Of a DNA stretch of 64,000 nucleotides, positions 1 to 8,300 are shown piece by piece. Position numbers and translations under genes: made by a program. The stretch comes from Phaeodactylibacter luteus (lineage in GTDB: Bacteria > Bacteroidota > Bacteroidia > Chitinophagales > Saprospiraceae). Within the stretch, counting starts at the first letter, position 1. Each line of letters opens with the position of its first letter. The notes beneath the pieces were generated by a model that was not told where the DNA came from, did no database searches, and was given only the letters and a program-made list of their open reading frames with translations. Where the stretch lies: the NCBI RefSeq assembly GCF_007993045.1, contig NZ_VOOR01000004.1:62001-126000 (forward strand), given 5' to 3'.

Positions 1-887
1 GCATGAACGAGCTCAAATTTGCCATGCGCGACACCGAGCTCGTCATCAAATACCTCCGTGCACACCCCAAAGTGACGGACATCCTCTTCACCGGGGGCGA
101 CCCCCTGATCATGAAGACGAAAATCATCGATGCCTACGTACAGGCCCTGATAGACGCCAAGCTCCCCAACCTGCGCACCATACGCTTCGGCACCAAAGCC
201 CTCGGCTATTGGCCGCAACGGTTCACTCAAGACGACGACGCCGACAGCTTGCTGCGCACTTTCGAGAACGCCCGCAAGGCCGGCATACACATTGCCTTCA
301 TGGCCCACTTCAACAGCCCCGCAGAGCTGCAGACCGAAGCCGTGAAAACCGCCATCGGGCGGGTGCTCAATACTGGCGCCATCATCCGCACCCAATCGCC
401 TGTGATGCGCAAGATCAACGACTCTGCTGCCGCCTGGGCCAGCATGTGGCAACAACAGGTAGCGCTCGGCTGCATCCCCTACTACTTCTTCGTCGCACGC
501 GATACCGGGGCACAAGACTACTTCGCCGTGCCACTGGAGCGCGCCTGGCACATCTTCCGCAATGCCTACCAGCAAGTCAGCGGCATAGCCCGCACCGTGC
601 GCGGCCCCTCTATGTCCGCCGGGCCTGGCAAAGTGCACATCGTAGGCGTAAGCGAGGTACAGGGCGAAAAAGTCTTCACCCTCCAATTCCTCCAAGGGCG
701 CAACCCCGACTGGGTCGCCCGCCCCTTCTTCGCCAAATACGACCCCAAAGCCATCTGGCTCGACGAACTGCAGCCCGCATTCGGCGCAAAGCGCTTTTTC
801 TTTGAAGACGAATACCCCCTCATCCGGCCCGCAAAAGCAACTGCCAAGCCGGCGGCCAACCTGCTCAAAAGCCCGGCTATGAACTAA
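1..887 (+). CDS. KamA-family radical SAM aminomutase, 3' part
   Basis: C-terminal portion of a lysine 2,3-aminomutase-like (KamA family) radical SAM protein; about 294 residues are in the window and the gene begins before base 1. Family members use S-adenosylmethionine, a [4Fe-4S] cluster and PLP to move an amino group. Visible family blocks are the GGDPL motif (about residue 31), the stretch GTKALGYWPQRF, a PYYFFVARDTGAQ block, and a GPGK motif that probably holds the PLP-binding lysine. The CxxxCxxC cluster motif should lie upstream, out of view. The exact substrate (lysine, glutamate or another amino acid) cannot be told. A hairpin and T run follow the stop codon. Confidence 0.85.
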   Translation, partial: MNELKFAMRDTELVIKYLRAHPKVTDILFTGGDPLIMKTKIIDAYVQALIDAKLPNLRTIRFGTKALGYWPQRFTQDDDADSLLRTFENARKAGIHIAFMAHFNSPAELQTEAVKTAIGRVLNTGAIIRTQSPVMRKINDSAAAWASMWQQQVALGCIPYYFFVARDTGAQDYFAVPLERAWHIFRNAYQQVSGIARTVRGPSMSAGPGKVHIVGVSEVQGEKVFTLQFLQGRNPDWVARPFFAKYDPKAIWLDELQPAFGAKRFFFEDEYPLIRPAKATAKPAANLLKSPAMN

Positions 888-895
888 AGCAGCCC

Positions 896-930
896 GGAAG
901 GCCTTCCGCTCAGGAGGGCTTTCCTTTTTC
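896..930 (+). terminator. Rho-independent terminator after the KamA-family gene
   Basis: GGAAGGCC pairs imperfectly with GGGCTTTCC across a short loop and is followed by TTTTTC, directly after the stop codon at 887. Confidence 0.6.
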
Positions 931-931
931 A

Positions 932-1255
932 CTGCATCAGGGCGCCCCCGGCCGCCCGGCAAGCGCAATGCCGGCCGGGCGTTACGCTCCGCCCTTCGCA
1001 AGCCTGCTCAGCCCTGCGGGCCAAGGGGCTGCGCATCACTGGCGCGGCAATAGTTCTTTTTTTTACCGCCTGCACATGGGGCTGAACAACCGGGCTTGAC
1101 CCTCGCCCAGGCCGGTGCGCGCTGTGCTTATTGGATCACAGCGGGGCACAGCGCGGTGTGGCTGCCCGGGAAGCCAGCATGGCCGGCACCCTCGCCACCA
1201 AGGGCTTTACGGTCTCTTTGCTGGGCAGCACAGCCATGCTTTGGGCATGCTGCGG
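932..1255. other. Intergenic stretch without a recognised gene
   Basis: GC-rich spacer with short inverted CCGGCCGCCCGG-type repeats near 950-985. It vaguely resembles the dispersed repeat family found elsewhere in the window but is too diverged to assign. The small reading frames overlapping here have no recognisable features. Confidence 0.4.
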
Positions 1256-1915
1256 TCAGTTGGAGAAACGGCGGATGTCCTCCAGTTCGCTCAAGGCTTG
1301 CCGGGCTTCTTTACCGAGCAAGTGTGCCCGCAGCTGGCCCACCCACGCAAAACGGGGATTGGTTTTGCCCAACTCTCGGACGAGCCATGCCGTAGCCGGG
1401 AGGAGCAGGGCACTAAAGCCAATTTGGGCATTGAGCCATAAGGGGTCTGCCACTTGGTACAAATCGATGCCCAGCAGCAAGCGGAACCAAAAGAAGATAT
1501 GCGCCATGTAGAATGGCACACTGCTGATCAGCAAACGGGAGAAGAGGAGCTGATGCGCCCGCAGCTGCCGGATGTCTGCCTGCAATTCCAGGATAGGCTT
1601 TTTGTAATCGAGGCGGGCCAGCAGGATCAGCTGCCCGGTGCTGCCGATGATGCCCGCCGTAGCGAAGAGTGCGAGCACTATGGCCGAGAGCTGAGGCGCG
1701 CTCCAAGCTTGAAAAGCAGCAGTACAGTACCACAGCCCGGCCAGGAGCAGCAGCCAGATTTTCACTTCTAGCCACCTCAGGGCCCAAAGCCGCCTGAGCG
1801 GGTACCGGGCTTCCTGCCGCTGCAGCTTATCCAGGATAGTCTCATTGATGTGTTGGTTATGGTCGAGGCGGCGCTGATAAGCGGCCCAATCTTTTTGCCA
1901 TTCTTCGAAAGTCAT
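1256..1915 (-). CDS. Four-helix membrane protein next to a sigma factor
   Basis: A 219-residue protein with a charged N-terminal 60 residues (MTFEEWQKDWAAYQRRLD...) and about four hydrophobic segments, near residues 53-73, 78-100, 128-150 and 165-180. It starts 7 bp after the stop of the ECF sigma factor gene and runs in the same direction, so the two are almost certainly co-transcribed. Position and topology suggest an anti-sigma-like or sigma-partner membrane protein. No zinc-binding anti-sigma motif (HxxxCxxC) is visible and I do not recognise the family, so this role is inference from context only. Confidence 0.75.
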   Translation of the reverse strand: MTFEEWQKDWAAYQRRLDHNQHINETILDKLQRQEARYPLRRLWALRWLEVKIWLLLLAGLWYCTAAFQAWSAPQLSAIVLALFATAGIIGSTGQLILLARLDYKKPILELQADIRQLRAHQLLFSRLLISSVPFYMAHIFFWFRLLLGIDLYQVADPLWLNAQIGFSALLLPATAWLVRELGKTNPRFAWVGQLRAHLLGKEARQALSELEDIRRFSN

Positions 1916-1922
1916 ACCGTTG

Positions 1923-2432
1923 TTATTTTGCAGGTGATAAATCTTTGGCCATCCGGGCCTTCAGCCGGCTGATTTTGGTGCCGGCATTGCTCGCACTGAT
2001 GCCCAGGGCAGCCGCAATTTCCTGATGGCTGAAGGCGTCGAGGTGCAGCAGCATAAGGGCACGGTCTAAAGGGGGCAGGCGCCTTATCCAGTCCTGAAGC
2101 TGTTGTACGCGCTCGGCCTGCAGAGGGCTTGCGGGGTCTGGCTTTGGCGGCCAGCCGTCATTGAGCCCGGCAGCCTGCTGCTTGCGGCGTACTTCCTTGC
2201 GCTGATGCGAAAGGGCGACGTTGAGGGCGACCCGGTAGACCCAAGTGCTCAGCTTGCGGGAGGGGTCATAGTTGCTCAGGGAGCGCCACACCTGAATGCT
2301 GATGTCCTGTGCCAGGTCATCCGCATCTGCTGCGGAGTGCGCGTAGGAACGTGCTACCCGGAAAATGATGCTGCCGTACTGCTCTAAGACTTCCCGAGCG
2401 CCCGGCATACGATTCTGCTTTTGTCCAGCCAT
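1923..2432 (-). CDS. ECF-type RNA polymerase sigma factor
   Basis: A 170-residue sigma-70 family, extracytoplasmic-function-type factor. Region 2 is seen in VLEQYGSIIFRVARSY... and in the -10-binding block DADDLAQDISIQVWRSL. Region 4 is seen at the C-terminus (LPPLDRALMLLHLDAFSHQEIAAALGIS followed by NAGTKISRLKARM). The start at 2432 (MAGQKQNRM) is chosen because region 2 follows directly; the open frame runs upstream to 2573, but that extra part has no sigma features and is low-complexity. The membrane-protein gene downstream is 7 bp away and probably the partner. The target regulon is not visible. Confidence 0.88.
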   Translation of the reverse strand: MAGQKQNRMPGAREVLEQYGSIIFRVARSYAHSAADADDLAQDISIQVWRSLSNYDPSRKLSTWVYRVALNVALSHQRKEVRRKQQAAGLNDGWPPKPDPASPLQAERVQQLQDWIRRLPPLDRALMLLHLDAFSHQEIAAALGISASNAGTKISRLKARMAKDLSPAK

Positions 2433-2619
2433 GATTGGAAGTTGTCTCGCTCTTATATTCGCTATGGCGGAAGGAAAAATCACAGCAGCCGCGTATTTTT
2501 TTAAAAAAAGTTGGGCAGGAAGGAGCAGGCCCAGGCTGCAAAGCCCCGCCATCTGCTGCCAAAAAGTTAGCACAAGCCCCCTAATTTTTTTACTTTGATG
2601 ACGAATCCCCGCCCAATCC

Positions 2620-2789
2620 CTAAGAGAGCGTGTTGGGATTTTGGCCTTCTAGCCGAAAACCGGAGTTTAGCCAAGCCCCGCTTTTTATGCACAAAAGCGG
2701 GAAAGATTTCCGGGGCGAAGTATAAGCGAAAAAGTGTCCCGCTAGCTTAGCGGGACAGGCCGATTACCAAAGTCCCAACATCTCTAAGC
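2620..2789. repeat. MITE-like element with inverted ends
   Basis: A roughly 165-bp intergenic element. The left end (2621-2644, containing TGTTGGGATTTTGG) is matched inverted at the right end (2767-2788, containing CCAAAGTCCCAACA). Both ends are flanked by CTAAG, a possible short target duplication. Inside are two perfect hairpins: CCCGCTTTT/AAAAGCGGG (2678-2686 and 2693-2701) and GTCCCGCTA/TAGCGGGAC (2736-2744 and 2748-2756). It carries no gene. It lies just before the aminotransferase gene and may affect its expression. Confidence 0.6.
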
Positions 2790-2820
2790 AGGAGCCCAAG
2801 CTCCACAACACCCATTCAAG

Positions 2821-4116
2821 ATGGCAAAACGGCAGAACGTACGCATCGACCTCAACCTGAATATCCGGGGGCTGAAGAAATCAGCGACCCTGGCCATCAA
2901 CGAACAATCGGCAGCGCTCAGCGCACAGGGCCGCCAAGTCTACCGGCTCGGCTTTGGGCAATCGCCCTTCCCTGTGCCGGAGCCTGTGGTAGAGCGCCTC
3001 AGGCAGCACGCCCACGAGAAAGACTACCTGCCGGTGAAAGGGCTGCAAGCCCTACGGGAAGCTATTGCTGGGTTTTACCAGCGCCGGCAAGGCATCACCC
3101 GCACAGCGGAGGATGTGCTGATCGGGCCCGGCTCCAAGGAGCTGCTGTTCATCCTTCAGCTCGCCTACTACGGCGACCTTGTCATCCCTACCCCGAGCTG
3201 GGTCTCCTACTCGCCCCAGGCCATCATACTGGGCCGGCGGGTCAACTGGGTGAAGACCCATCAGGAGAACGATTGGCGGCTTACGCCCGAAGAGCTGGAG
3301 CAGCTCTGCGCGCAAGACCCCGAGCGGCCCCGCATCGTCATCCTCAACTACCCTGCCAACCCTACCGGGGCGACCTACACCACCGAGCGGCTCAAAAAGC
3401 TGGCCGAGGTGGCCCGCAGGTACAAGGTCATCCTCTTGTCCGACGAAATTTATGGCGAGCTGCACCACTCCGGCCAGCACGTGAGCATTGCCCGCTATTA
3501 CCCCGAGGGCACCATCATCAGCAGCGGCCTCTCCAAATGGTGCGGGGCTGGCGGCTGGCGGCTGGGCATGTTCGTCTTCCCGGAAGAGCTGCGGTGGCTG
3601 CTCGACGCTATGGCCATTGTGGCGAGCGAGACCTTCACCTCTACCAGCGCTCCCATCCAATATGCGGCCGTGGAGGCTTTCAAGCCGCACCCAGACATAG
3701 AGCAGTACCTTGGGGACGCACAGCGCATCCTGCGGGCAGTAGGCCGGCACTTCCACAACCGGCTCACGGCTATGCGGGTATTTGCCCCCAAGCCCCAGGG
3801 CGGTTTCTACCTCTTCCCCAACTTCGCCTTTTACGAAGGGGTGCTCAAACAGCGGGGCGTCACCAACAGCGGCCAGCTCTGCGAACGGCTGCTGGAGGAG
3901 ACCGGCGTGGCCTTGCTGCCGAGCTACGACTTCGGCCGGCCCAGCGAAGAGCTGACCGCACGGCTGTCTTATGTAGATTTTGACGGGGCCAGGGCGCTCG
4001 AGGCCGCCCGGGAGGGCTACCGGGGCCGCAACTTGGACGAAGCCTTCGTCAAAGCCTGCTGCCCGGAAATGACCGAAGCTTTTGACCGGGTGCAACAGTG
4101 GCTGCAAGCGGGCTAG
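2821..4116 (+). CDS. PLP-dependent class I/II aminotransferase
   Basis: A 431-residue aspartate/aromatic aminotransferase-like enzyme of fold type I. It transfers an amino group between an amino acid and a 2-oxo acid in the cytoplasm. Signature elements are YLPVKGLQALREAI near the N-terminus, NYPANPTGATYT (substrate/cofactor loop), SDEIYGELHHSG, and the PLP lysine in SSGLSKWCGAGGWRLG (Lys239), followed by the phosphate-binding RLG arginine. An ordinary-length family member; the precise substrate is not deducible. The TAG stop codon is part of a CTAG site immediately followed by an inserted inverted-repeat element. Confidence 0.88.
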   Translation: MAKRQNVRIDLNLNIRGLKKSATLAINEQSAALSAQGRQVYRLGFGQSPFPVPEPVVERLRQHAHEKDYLPVKGLQALREAIAGFYQRRQGITRTAEDVLIGPGSKELLFILQLAYYGDLVIPTPSWVSYSPQAIILGRRVNWVKTHQENDWRLTPEELEQLCAQDPERPRIVILNYPANPTGATYTTERLKKLAEVARRYKVILLSDEIYGELHHSGQHVSIARYYPEGTIISSGLSKWCGAGGWRLGMFVFPEELRWLLDAMAIVASETFTSTSAPIQYAAVEAFKPHPDIEQYLGDAQRILRAVGRHFHNRLTAMRVFAPKPQGGFYLFPNFAFYEGVLKQRGVTNSGQLCERLLEETGVALLPSYDFGRPSEELTARLSYVDFDGARALEAAREGYRGRNLDEAFVKACCPEMTEAFDRVQQWLQAG

Positions 4117-4277
4117 TGGTCTGTCAAGGCTAAAACTAGGGGTTGCCTGCGGCGACTTTTGAGGCTACTCTTCGTTGGACAACCCCTTACGTAGCGCTGC
4201 TATGCGCGGGAACATCCGCCTTGATTAGCCTCAAAATTCGCTCCCACTCAACCTATAAATTAACACTTGACAGGCCA
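4117..4277. mobile_element. 161-bp inverted-repeat element with CTAG target duplication
   Basis: The left end TGGTCTGTCAAG and the right end (reverse complement TGGCCTGTCAAG) form imperfect terminal inverted repeats. The direct repeat CTAG flanks both sides (4113-4116 and 4278-4281). No coding capacity. The format (about 160 bp, short TIRs, 4-bp CTAG duplication) fits a non-autonomous derivative of an IS5-like transposon; the family assignment is an inference. It sits exactly at the stop codon of the aminotransferase gene. Confidence 0.65.
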
Positions 4278-4509
4278 CTAGTGCGGCTAGCCCGAATTGT
4301 TTGATGGTATTTCCACGATTAAGCCTTTTCTGGTGCGTGGCCTTTAATGGTCAAAAATTTACGGCTCAATCCACTAACTGGCTTTGTGCCTGCGCGTATA
4401 GCCCACCGGGCACGGATTGCGCCCTGCGCGCCTGCGCGGAGGGGCCCCTAAGCTGCCAGACTATGGGCTTGGTGCTTCAACCCTGGCCCGCTTGCACCGG
4501 GCCGCCGGA

Positions 4510-4602
4510 CTAGCGATGAGGAGGGGTGGCAAGCCCGATAGGGCCGAGCGGGCAGCGAGCCCCGGATCGTAGCGACCCGCGCCGTGAGGCGTGGGTAGGC
4601 CC
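4510..4602 (-). repeat. Diverged partial copy of the dispersed intergenic repeat
   Basis: Reads, on the minus strand, as a diverged version of the central part of the element at 8108-8300 (CTCACGGC...GGGGCTCGCT...GCTCGGCCCTAT...CACCCCTCC...CGCTAG). The ends are missing and no target duplication is visible. Confidence 0.55.
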
Positions 4603-4643
4603 CAAAAAAGGCAGGCCGGCCTGTAAATGCAGCACAGCTTGTT

Positions 4644-4651
4644 TACCTTTG
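4644..4651 (+). promoter_or_regulatory. Possible Bacteroidota -7 promoter box of mnmE
   Basis: TACCTTTG matches the Bacteroidota TAnnTTTG element, 60 bp before the chosen mnmE start. A clear -33 TTTG at the usual spacing is not evident, so this is tentative. Confidence 0.4.
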
Positions 4652-4710
4652 CAAGGCAGGAAGCGCGGGCGGGCCCACCCAGCCTGATACCGCCAGAAAA
4701 AGTACGATGC

Positions 4711-6099
4711 ATGAGCCACCACTTGAACGATACGATTGTAGCCCTCGCTACCCCTCCGGGGGCCGGGGCCATTGGGGTCATACGGCTGAGCGGGCCTGAG
4801 GCTATAGCCATTGCCGACCGGGCATTCTATGGCAAATCGCTTAGTGCACAGCCCAGCCATACGGTGCACTTCGGCAGCCTGCGCAACGAGCAGGGGCGCA
4901 TACTGGACGAGGTGGTCGCTACCCTGTTCGTCGGGCCCAGATCTTATACCGGCGAGCACGTTGTGGAGGTGTCCTGCCATGGCTCTGACTACATCCTGCA
5001 GGAAGCCATACAGCTCTTTGTACGCTTGGGGGCACGCCTGGCCAACCCGGGCGAGTATACCCTGCGTGCGTTCCTCAATGGCCGGATGGACCTGAGCCAG
5101 GCCGAGGCTGTGGCCGACCTGATCGCCTCTTCCTCCCGCGCCTCGCACGCCATCGCCATGCAGCAGATGCGGGGCGGCTTTTCGGACGAGATCAAGAAAC
5201 TGCGGCAGGAGCTGATCGACTTTGCCAGCCTCATTGAGCTGGAGCTGGACTTTTCGGAAGAGGACGTGGAGTTTGCCGACCGCAGCAAGTTGGAAGCCCT
5301 GGTGCACCGCATTCAGCGCATCATCAAAGCCCTGCTCGACTCCTTTCAGCTCGGCAATGTATTGAAAAACGGCGTGAGCACGGTCATCGCGGGCCGGCCC
5401 AACGCCGGCAAGTCTACCCTGCTCAATGCGCTGCTCAACGAGGAGCGGGCCATCGTCAGCGAGATCGCTGGCACTACCCGAGACACCATTGAGGAAGTGC
5501 TCAACATCAAGGGCGTGCAGTTCCGCATCATCGATACGGCCGGCATCCGCGACGCTACGGATGCCATAGAGGCCATAGGGGTGGAAAAGACCTTGCAGAA
5601 GGTGCAGTCGAGCGCCCTGCTCGTCTATGTGTTCGATGTGGCGGCCACGCAGCCGGAGGAGGTCCGCGCCGACTTGGAAAAGCTGGTGCACGAGAACATC
5701 CACGTCTTGGTGGCAGCCAATAAAATGGACCTCAACCCGTATACCAAGCAGGAGCATTACTTCCCCAAGGACAGCCCTGCCCACTATCATTGGGTGCCCG
5801 TTTCGGCCCTCAACAAAATGAACGTCGACTACCTCAAGGATAGCCTGCACGATGCGGTGCTTACTAAGAAGGTCAACTTGGAGAGCACCATAGTGGCCAA
5901 TGCCCGCCACTACGAGGCCCTGCAAAAAGCCTATGAGAGCCTCGCCCGGGTGCTGGAAGGGCTGTCTGCTGGCATCACCTCCGATTTTGTAGCGATGGAC
6001 ATCCGGGCGGCCTTGCACCACCTGGGGGAGATCACCGGAGAAATATCGACGGATGACCTGCTGGGGAATATCTTTTCGAGGTTTTGTATCGGGAAGTAA
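4711..6099 (+). CDS. mnmE: tRNA modification GTPase MnmE
   Basis: A 462-residue MnmE (TrmE/ThdF), the GTPase that with MnmG installs the 5-carboxymethylaminomethyl group on wobble uridine of certain tRNAs. The start at 4711 (MSHHLNDTIVALATPPG) is chosen because it matches the family N-terminus; the 28 upstream in-frame residues are not family-like. Visible elements are the N-terminal tetrahydrofolate-binding domain (AIGVIRLSGPEA), the G1 loop GRPNAGKST (about residue 228), the G2 threonine block (GTTRDTIEE), G3 DTAG, G4 NKMD, and the invariant C-terminal FCIGK that carries the catalytic cysteine. Complete and of normal length. The 3' end of this gene is a known integration site for some genomic islands in other bacteria, and here a defence island begins just downstream. 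Confidence 0.97.
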   Translation: MSHHLNDTIVALATPPGAGAIGVIRLSGPEAIAIADRAFYGKSLSAQPSHTVHFGSLRNEQGRILDEVVATLFVGPRSYTGEHVVEVSCHGSDYILQEAIQLFVRLGARLANPGEYTLRAFLNGRMDLSQAEAVADLIASSSRASHAIAMQQMRGGFSDEIKKLRQELIDFASLIELELDFSEEDVEFADRSKLEALVHRIQRIIKALLDSFQLGNVLKNGVSTVIAGRPNAGKSTLLNALLNEERAIVSEIAGTTRDTIEEVLNIKGVQFRIIDTAGIRDATDAIEAIGVEKTLQKVQSSALLVYVFDVAATQPEEVRADLEKLVHENIHVLVAANKMDLNPYTKQEHYFPKDSPAHYHWVPVSALNKMNVDYLKDSLHDAVLTKKVNLESTIVANARHYEALQKAYESLARVLEGLSAGITSDFVAMDIRAALHHLGEITGEISTDDLLGNIFSRFCIGK

Positions 6100-6229
6100 A
6101 ACCCGAAAATCAACGCCCACTCACCACCACTAATTAGCATTCAAGTCATGCTTTTTCAACGATTCATGCAAATATCTTCATTTGCCTGACATTACCCTCC
6201 TATGCCTGCTTTTCGACCTCTTTTGTACC

Positions 6230-6285
6230 CTATTTGTACCTATCATTTGAGAATTTGCACCTATTTCAGCGATAGGCACAAATAG
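6230..6285. repeat. 15-bp inverted repeat downstream of mnmE
   Basis: CTATTTGTACCTATC (6230-6244) is matched inverted by GATAGGCACAAATAG (6271-6285), with one mismatch and a 26-nt spacer. It could be a binding site or a recombination end; no terminator T run follows. Confidence 0.5.
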
Positions 6286-6372
6286 TAGAAATCATGGCGT
6301 AGCATGGCATAAAAAGACATACTATGACACAAACGGCACCCATTTGGGGGAAGTTCACGTCTTGCTCACACC

Positions 6373-6448
6373 AGCAAACGCCTATTATGCTTGAAAATTC
6401 GAAGCCGAGGTCCGGATTTTCAAGGATACCCCCCTTTTAGCGTTTGCT
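6373..6448. repeat. Nested inverted repeats (cruciform-like)
   Basis: AGCAAACGC (6373-6381) pairs with GCGTTTGCT (6440-6448). Inside it, CTTGAAAATTCG pairs with CCGGATTTTCAAG (6390-6425). The right arm overlaps the stop codon of the decayed winged-helix gene end on the minus strand, so this could be its terminator or an insertion-end remnant. Confidence 0.45.
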
Positions 6449-6555
6449 AGTAATGCGCTCCAGCACCATCTGCCCCAACTCCGTCAACCGGTACTTCTGA
6501 TTCCGGCTGCGCGGCTTGTCCGGTATCACCTGCCTGATGCAGAAGGGGTAAAAGG
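6437..6555 (-). pseudogene. Decayed winged-helix gene end, copy 1
   Basis: Minus-strand translation gives IPDKPRSRNQKYRLTELGQ followed by about ten residues and a TAA stop. This is the kind of C-terminal winged-helix block found at the end of AlbA_2/Schlafen-type DNA-binding regulators. No upstream coding remains. Near-identical text occurs at 7843-8054, and a more mutated copy at 41820-42090. Confidence 0.6.
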
Positions 6556-6636
6556 AATCCCTCGAGCGTTGTTATGCAAGCCTGACTATCAATTCTACCA
6601 AAAGAGTGCTAAATTTGGAATGCTAAAAATAATGGC

Positions 6637-7794
6637 ATGAGTGCGGAGGAACTACTGAGTTTAGTAAGAGGAGGCGAGACCAGCCTTATTCAATTCAAAG
6701 AAAATGTAACAAATGCAGTAAGCATTGCTCAAGAGATGGTCGCCTTTTCTAACAGCAAAGGCGGGCAAATCCTGATTGGTATTAATGATAAAACCGGGGA
6801 AGCAACGGGGCTCAGCTTTCAGGATATTCAACGTATCAACAATCTACTGACAACTGCTGCAAACGAGCATGTGAAAAGCCCAATTATCATCGAGACGGAA
6901 ACTGTAGCGGTTAAAGATAAACAGGTTATTGTTGTTCGTGTGCCAGAAGGAGTTGACAAACCCTATAAAGATAATAGCGGATTAATCTTTGTGAAGAATG
7001 GGGCCGACAAGCGTAAGGTGACCAGTAATGAAGAATTATCCCGGCTGCTTCAAGGTAGTGGGAATCTATATGCTGAGGAACAAATCTTGCATCACTGCAC
7101 TTATGAAGACCTCAATTGGGATAAATTCAAACGTTTTTACGAAACCACCTACCAAGAAACGTGTGAATGGGAAGACCGGGACCGAATATTTGAAAATCTC
7201 CGCCTGGGCAAAGGTGGTAAACCCAATCTGGCGGCAGCATTACTCTTTACCGATAAACCAGACAAAACACTCACCGGATTCTTCATCACCGCTATTTGGT
7301 TCTGGGGCAACGAACTCCATGAACACGAATACCGATCAAGTGACAACTTCAAAGGGAATATTGCTGAACAGTATCAGCAAGCCTACTCCTTTATATATGC
7401 TGCGCTCAGAAAAGTACAAGCAGGGCAATCCTTCAACAGCCTGGGCATACCCGAAGTACCAAGTGTGGTCTTAGAAGAATTGTTAGTCAACGCCCTTATC
7501 CACCGGGATTACTTCATCAAAGACACCATCAAGCTTTTTCTGTTTGAAAACCGGATAGAAATCAAAAGCCCTGGCAAGCTGCCCAATAACCTGACGACCG
7601 AGCAGATCAAACGAGGTATCCGAAAAAAACGAAACAACATACTGGATTCCTTTGCCCCATCTTTGCTCAATTACCGCGGTGCCGGCAGCGGAATTCTGCG
7701 TGCCCTGCAAGCTCATCCGCACATTGACTTCATTAATGATGTAGAAGCCGAACAGTTCACAGTAATCATCCACCGCCCGGAAGAGAAAAGGTAA
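6637..7794 (+). CDS. AlbA_2 (Schlafen-like) domain protein with HATPase_c_4-type C-terminus
   Basis: A 385-residue protein. The N-terminal AlbA_2 domain, which binds nucleic acids in related proteins, is seen in ESLIQFKEN..., in AFSNSKGGQILIGINDKTGE (about residues 35-55), and in VPEGVDKPYKDNSGLIFVKNGADKR. The C-terminal half holds an ATPase-like region (EELLVNALIHRDYF, about residue 284, then PGKLPNNLTTEQI and RGAGSGILRAL). This is the common RecG-related putative regulator family of mobile and defence regions. Unlike many relatives it ends without a C-terminal winged helix; decayed copies of just such a tail flank it on the opposite strand. The gene is AT-richer than mnmE, which suggests transfer. 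Function is unproven; both transcriptional and defence roles have been proposed for the family. Confidence 0.82.
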   Translation: MSAEELLSLVRGGETSLIQFKENVTNAVSIAQEMVAFSNSKGGQILIGINDKTGEATGLSFQDIQRINNLLTTAANEHVKSPIIIETETVAVKDKQVIVVRVPEGVDKPYKDNSGLIFVKNGADKRKVTSNEELSRLLQGSGNLYAEEQILHHCTYEDLNWDKFKRFYETTYQETCEWEDRDRIFENLRLGKGGKPNLAAALLFTDKPDKTLTGFFITAIWFWGNELHEHEYRSSDNFKGNIAEQYQQAYSFIYAALRKVQAGQSFNSLGIPEVPSVVLEELLVNALIHRDYFIKDTIKLFLFENRIEIKSPGKLPNNLTTEQIKRGIRKKRNNILDSFAPSLLNYRGAGSGILRALQAHPHIDFINDVEAEQFTVIIHRPEEKR

Positions 7795-7842
7795 GCCGTT
7801 CAGGTATTCTCCTCGCCTTTCAACCGAAAGGATGGGTAGGTT

Positions 7843-8054
7843 TTACTTTTTCAGCACCGCACGCCCCACCTCCGTCACCCGGTACTTCTGATTCCGGCTG
7901 CGCGGCTTGTCCGGCACGGTCATCTCTATCCAGCCGCGGTCGAGGGCAGGAAGGATGTATTTTTTGTAGTTGTCAAAGTGGTTTTTAACGCAGCAATTCT
8001 CAATTTGGCTGAAAAGCCCGTTTTTGTTGGGGTTAAACCAAGAAGAACTCTTTT
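7843..8054 (-). pseudogene. Decayed winged-helix gene end, copy 2
   Basis: Minus-strand reading gives about 65 in-frame residues: SSWFNPNKNGLFSQIENCC..., then YILPALDRGWIEMTVPDK, then PRSRNQKYRVTEVGRAVLKK and a stop. It is a helix-turn-helix/winged-helix C-terminus without its gene body. A 19-bp piece of it (7991-8009) recurs inverted at 8388-8406, so fragments of the gene lie in both orientations around the inserted repeat at 8108-8300. Confidence 0.65.
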
Positions 8055-8107
8055 TCTAGTGACGGGATTTGGTCAAAATAAGAAGTGATATTAAGGTTAG
8101 ACCTCAT

Positions 8108-8300
8108 GGGCGCAAACCAGATTGTCGTTTTTTTTTTGGGGGGGGAGGGGGCCTGCCCCTGCCTCACGGCAGGTGCCGCTATGCTACGGGGCTCGCTATC
8201 CGCTCGGCCTTATCAGGCCTGCCGCCCCTTCGCAGCGCTAGGCCGGTGCCAGGCTAGAGCCCCAAAAGCATAAACACCTGAGATATTTTGGTTCACACCC
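8108..8300 (+). mobile_element. Dispersed MITE-like element, copy A, with 8-bp target duplication
   Basis: A 193-bp element with left end GGGCGCAAACCAGATTGTCG and right end (reverse complement) GGGTGTGAACCAAAATAT. It is bounded by the perfect 8-bp direct repeat GACCTCAT (8100-8107 and 8301-8308). The GC-rich core (8151-8265) is shared with copies near 40.8, 41.9 and 58.0 kb. It carries no gene of its own; short frames reading through it are spurious. Confidence 0.8.

Noticed and set aside
3052-4107. 351-codon minus-strand frame opposite the aminotransferase
   Set aside because: Shadow of a GC-rich gene; the plus-strand frame has clear enzyme motifs and this one has none.
6082-6099. SGI1-type attachment site at the mnmE end
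   Set aside because: The sequence is simply the conserved FCIGK codons; no second copy and no integrase were seen, so an att site cannot be claimed.
4510-6120. 536-codon minus-strand frame opposite mnmE
   Set aside because: Shadow of mnmE; no domain features.
8069-8273. Short frames reading ..GRCRYATGLAIRSALSGLPPLRS.. (also at 57868-58128)
   Set aside because: They lie inside the MITE-like element and are conserved only because the element is; not genes.
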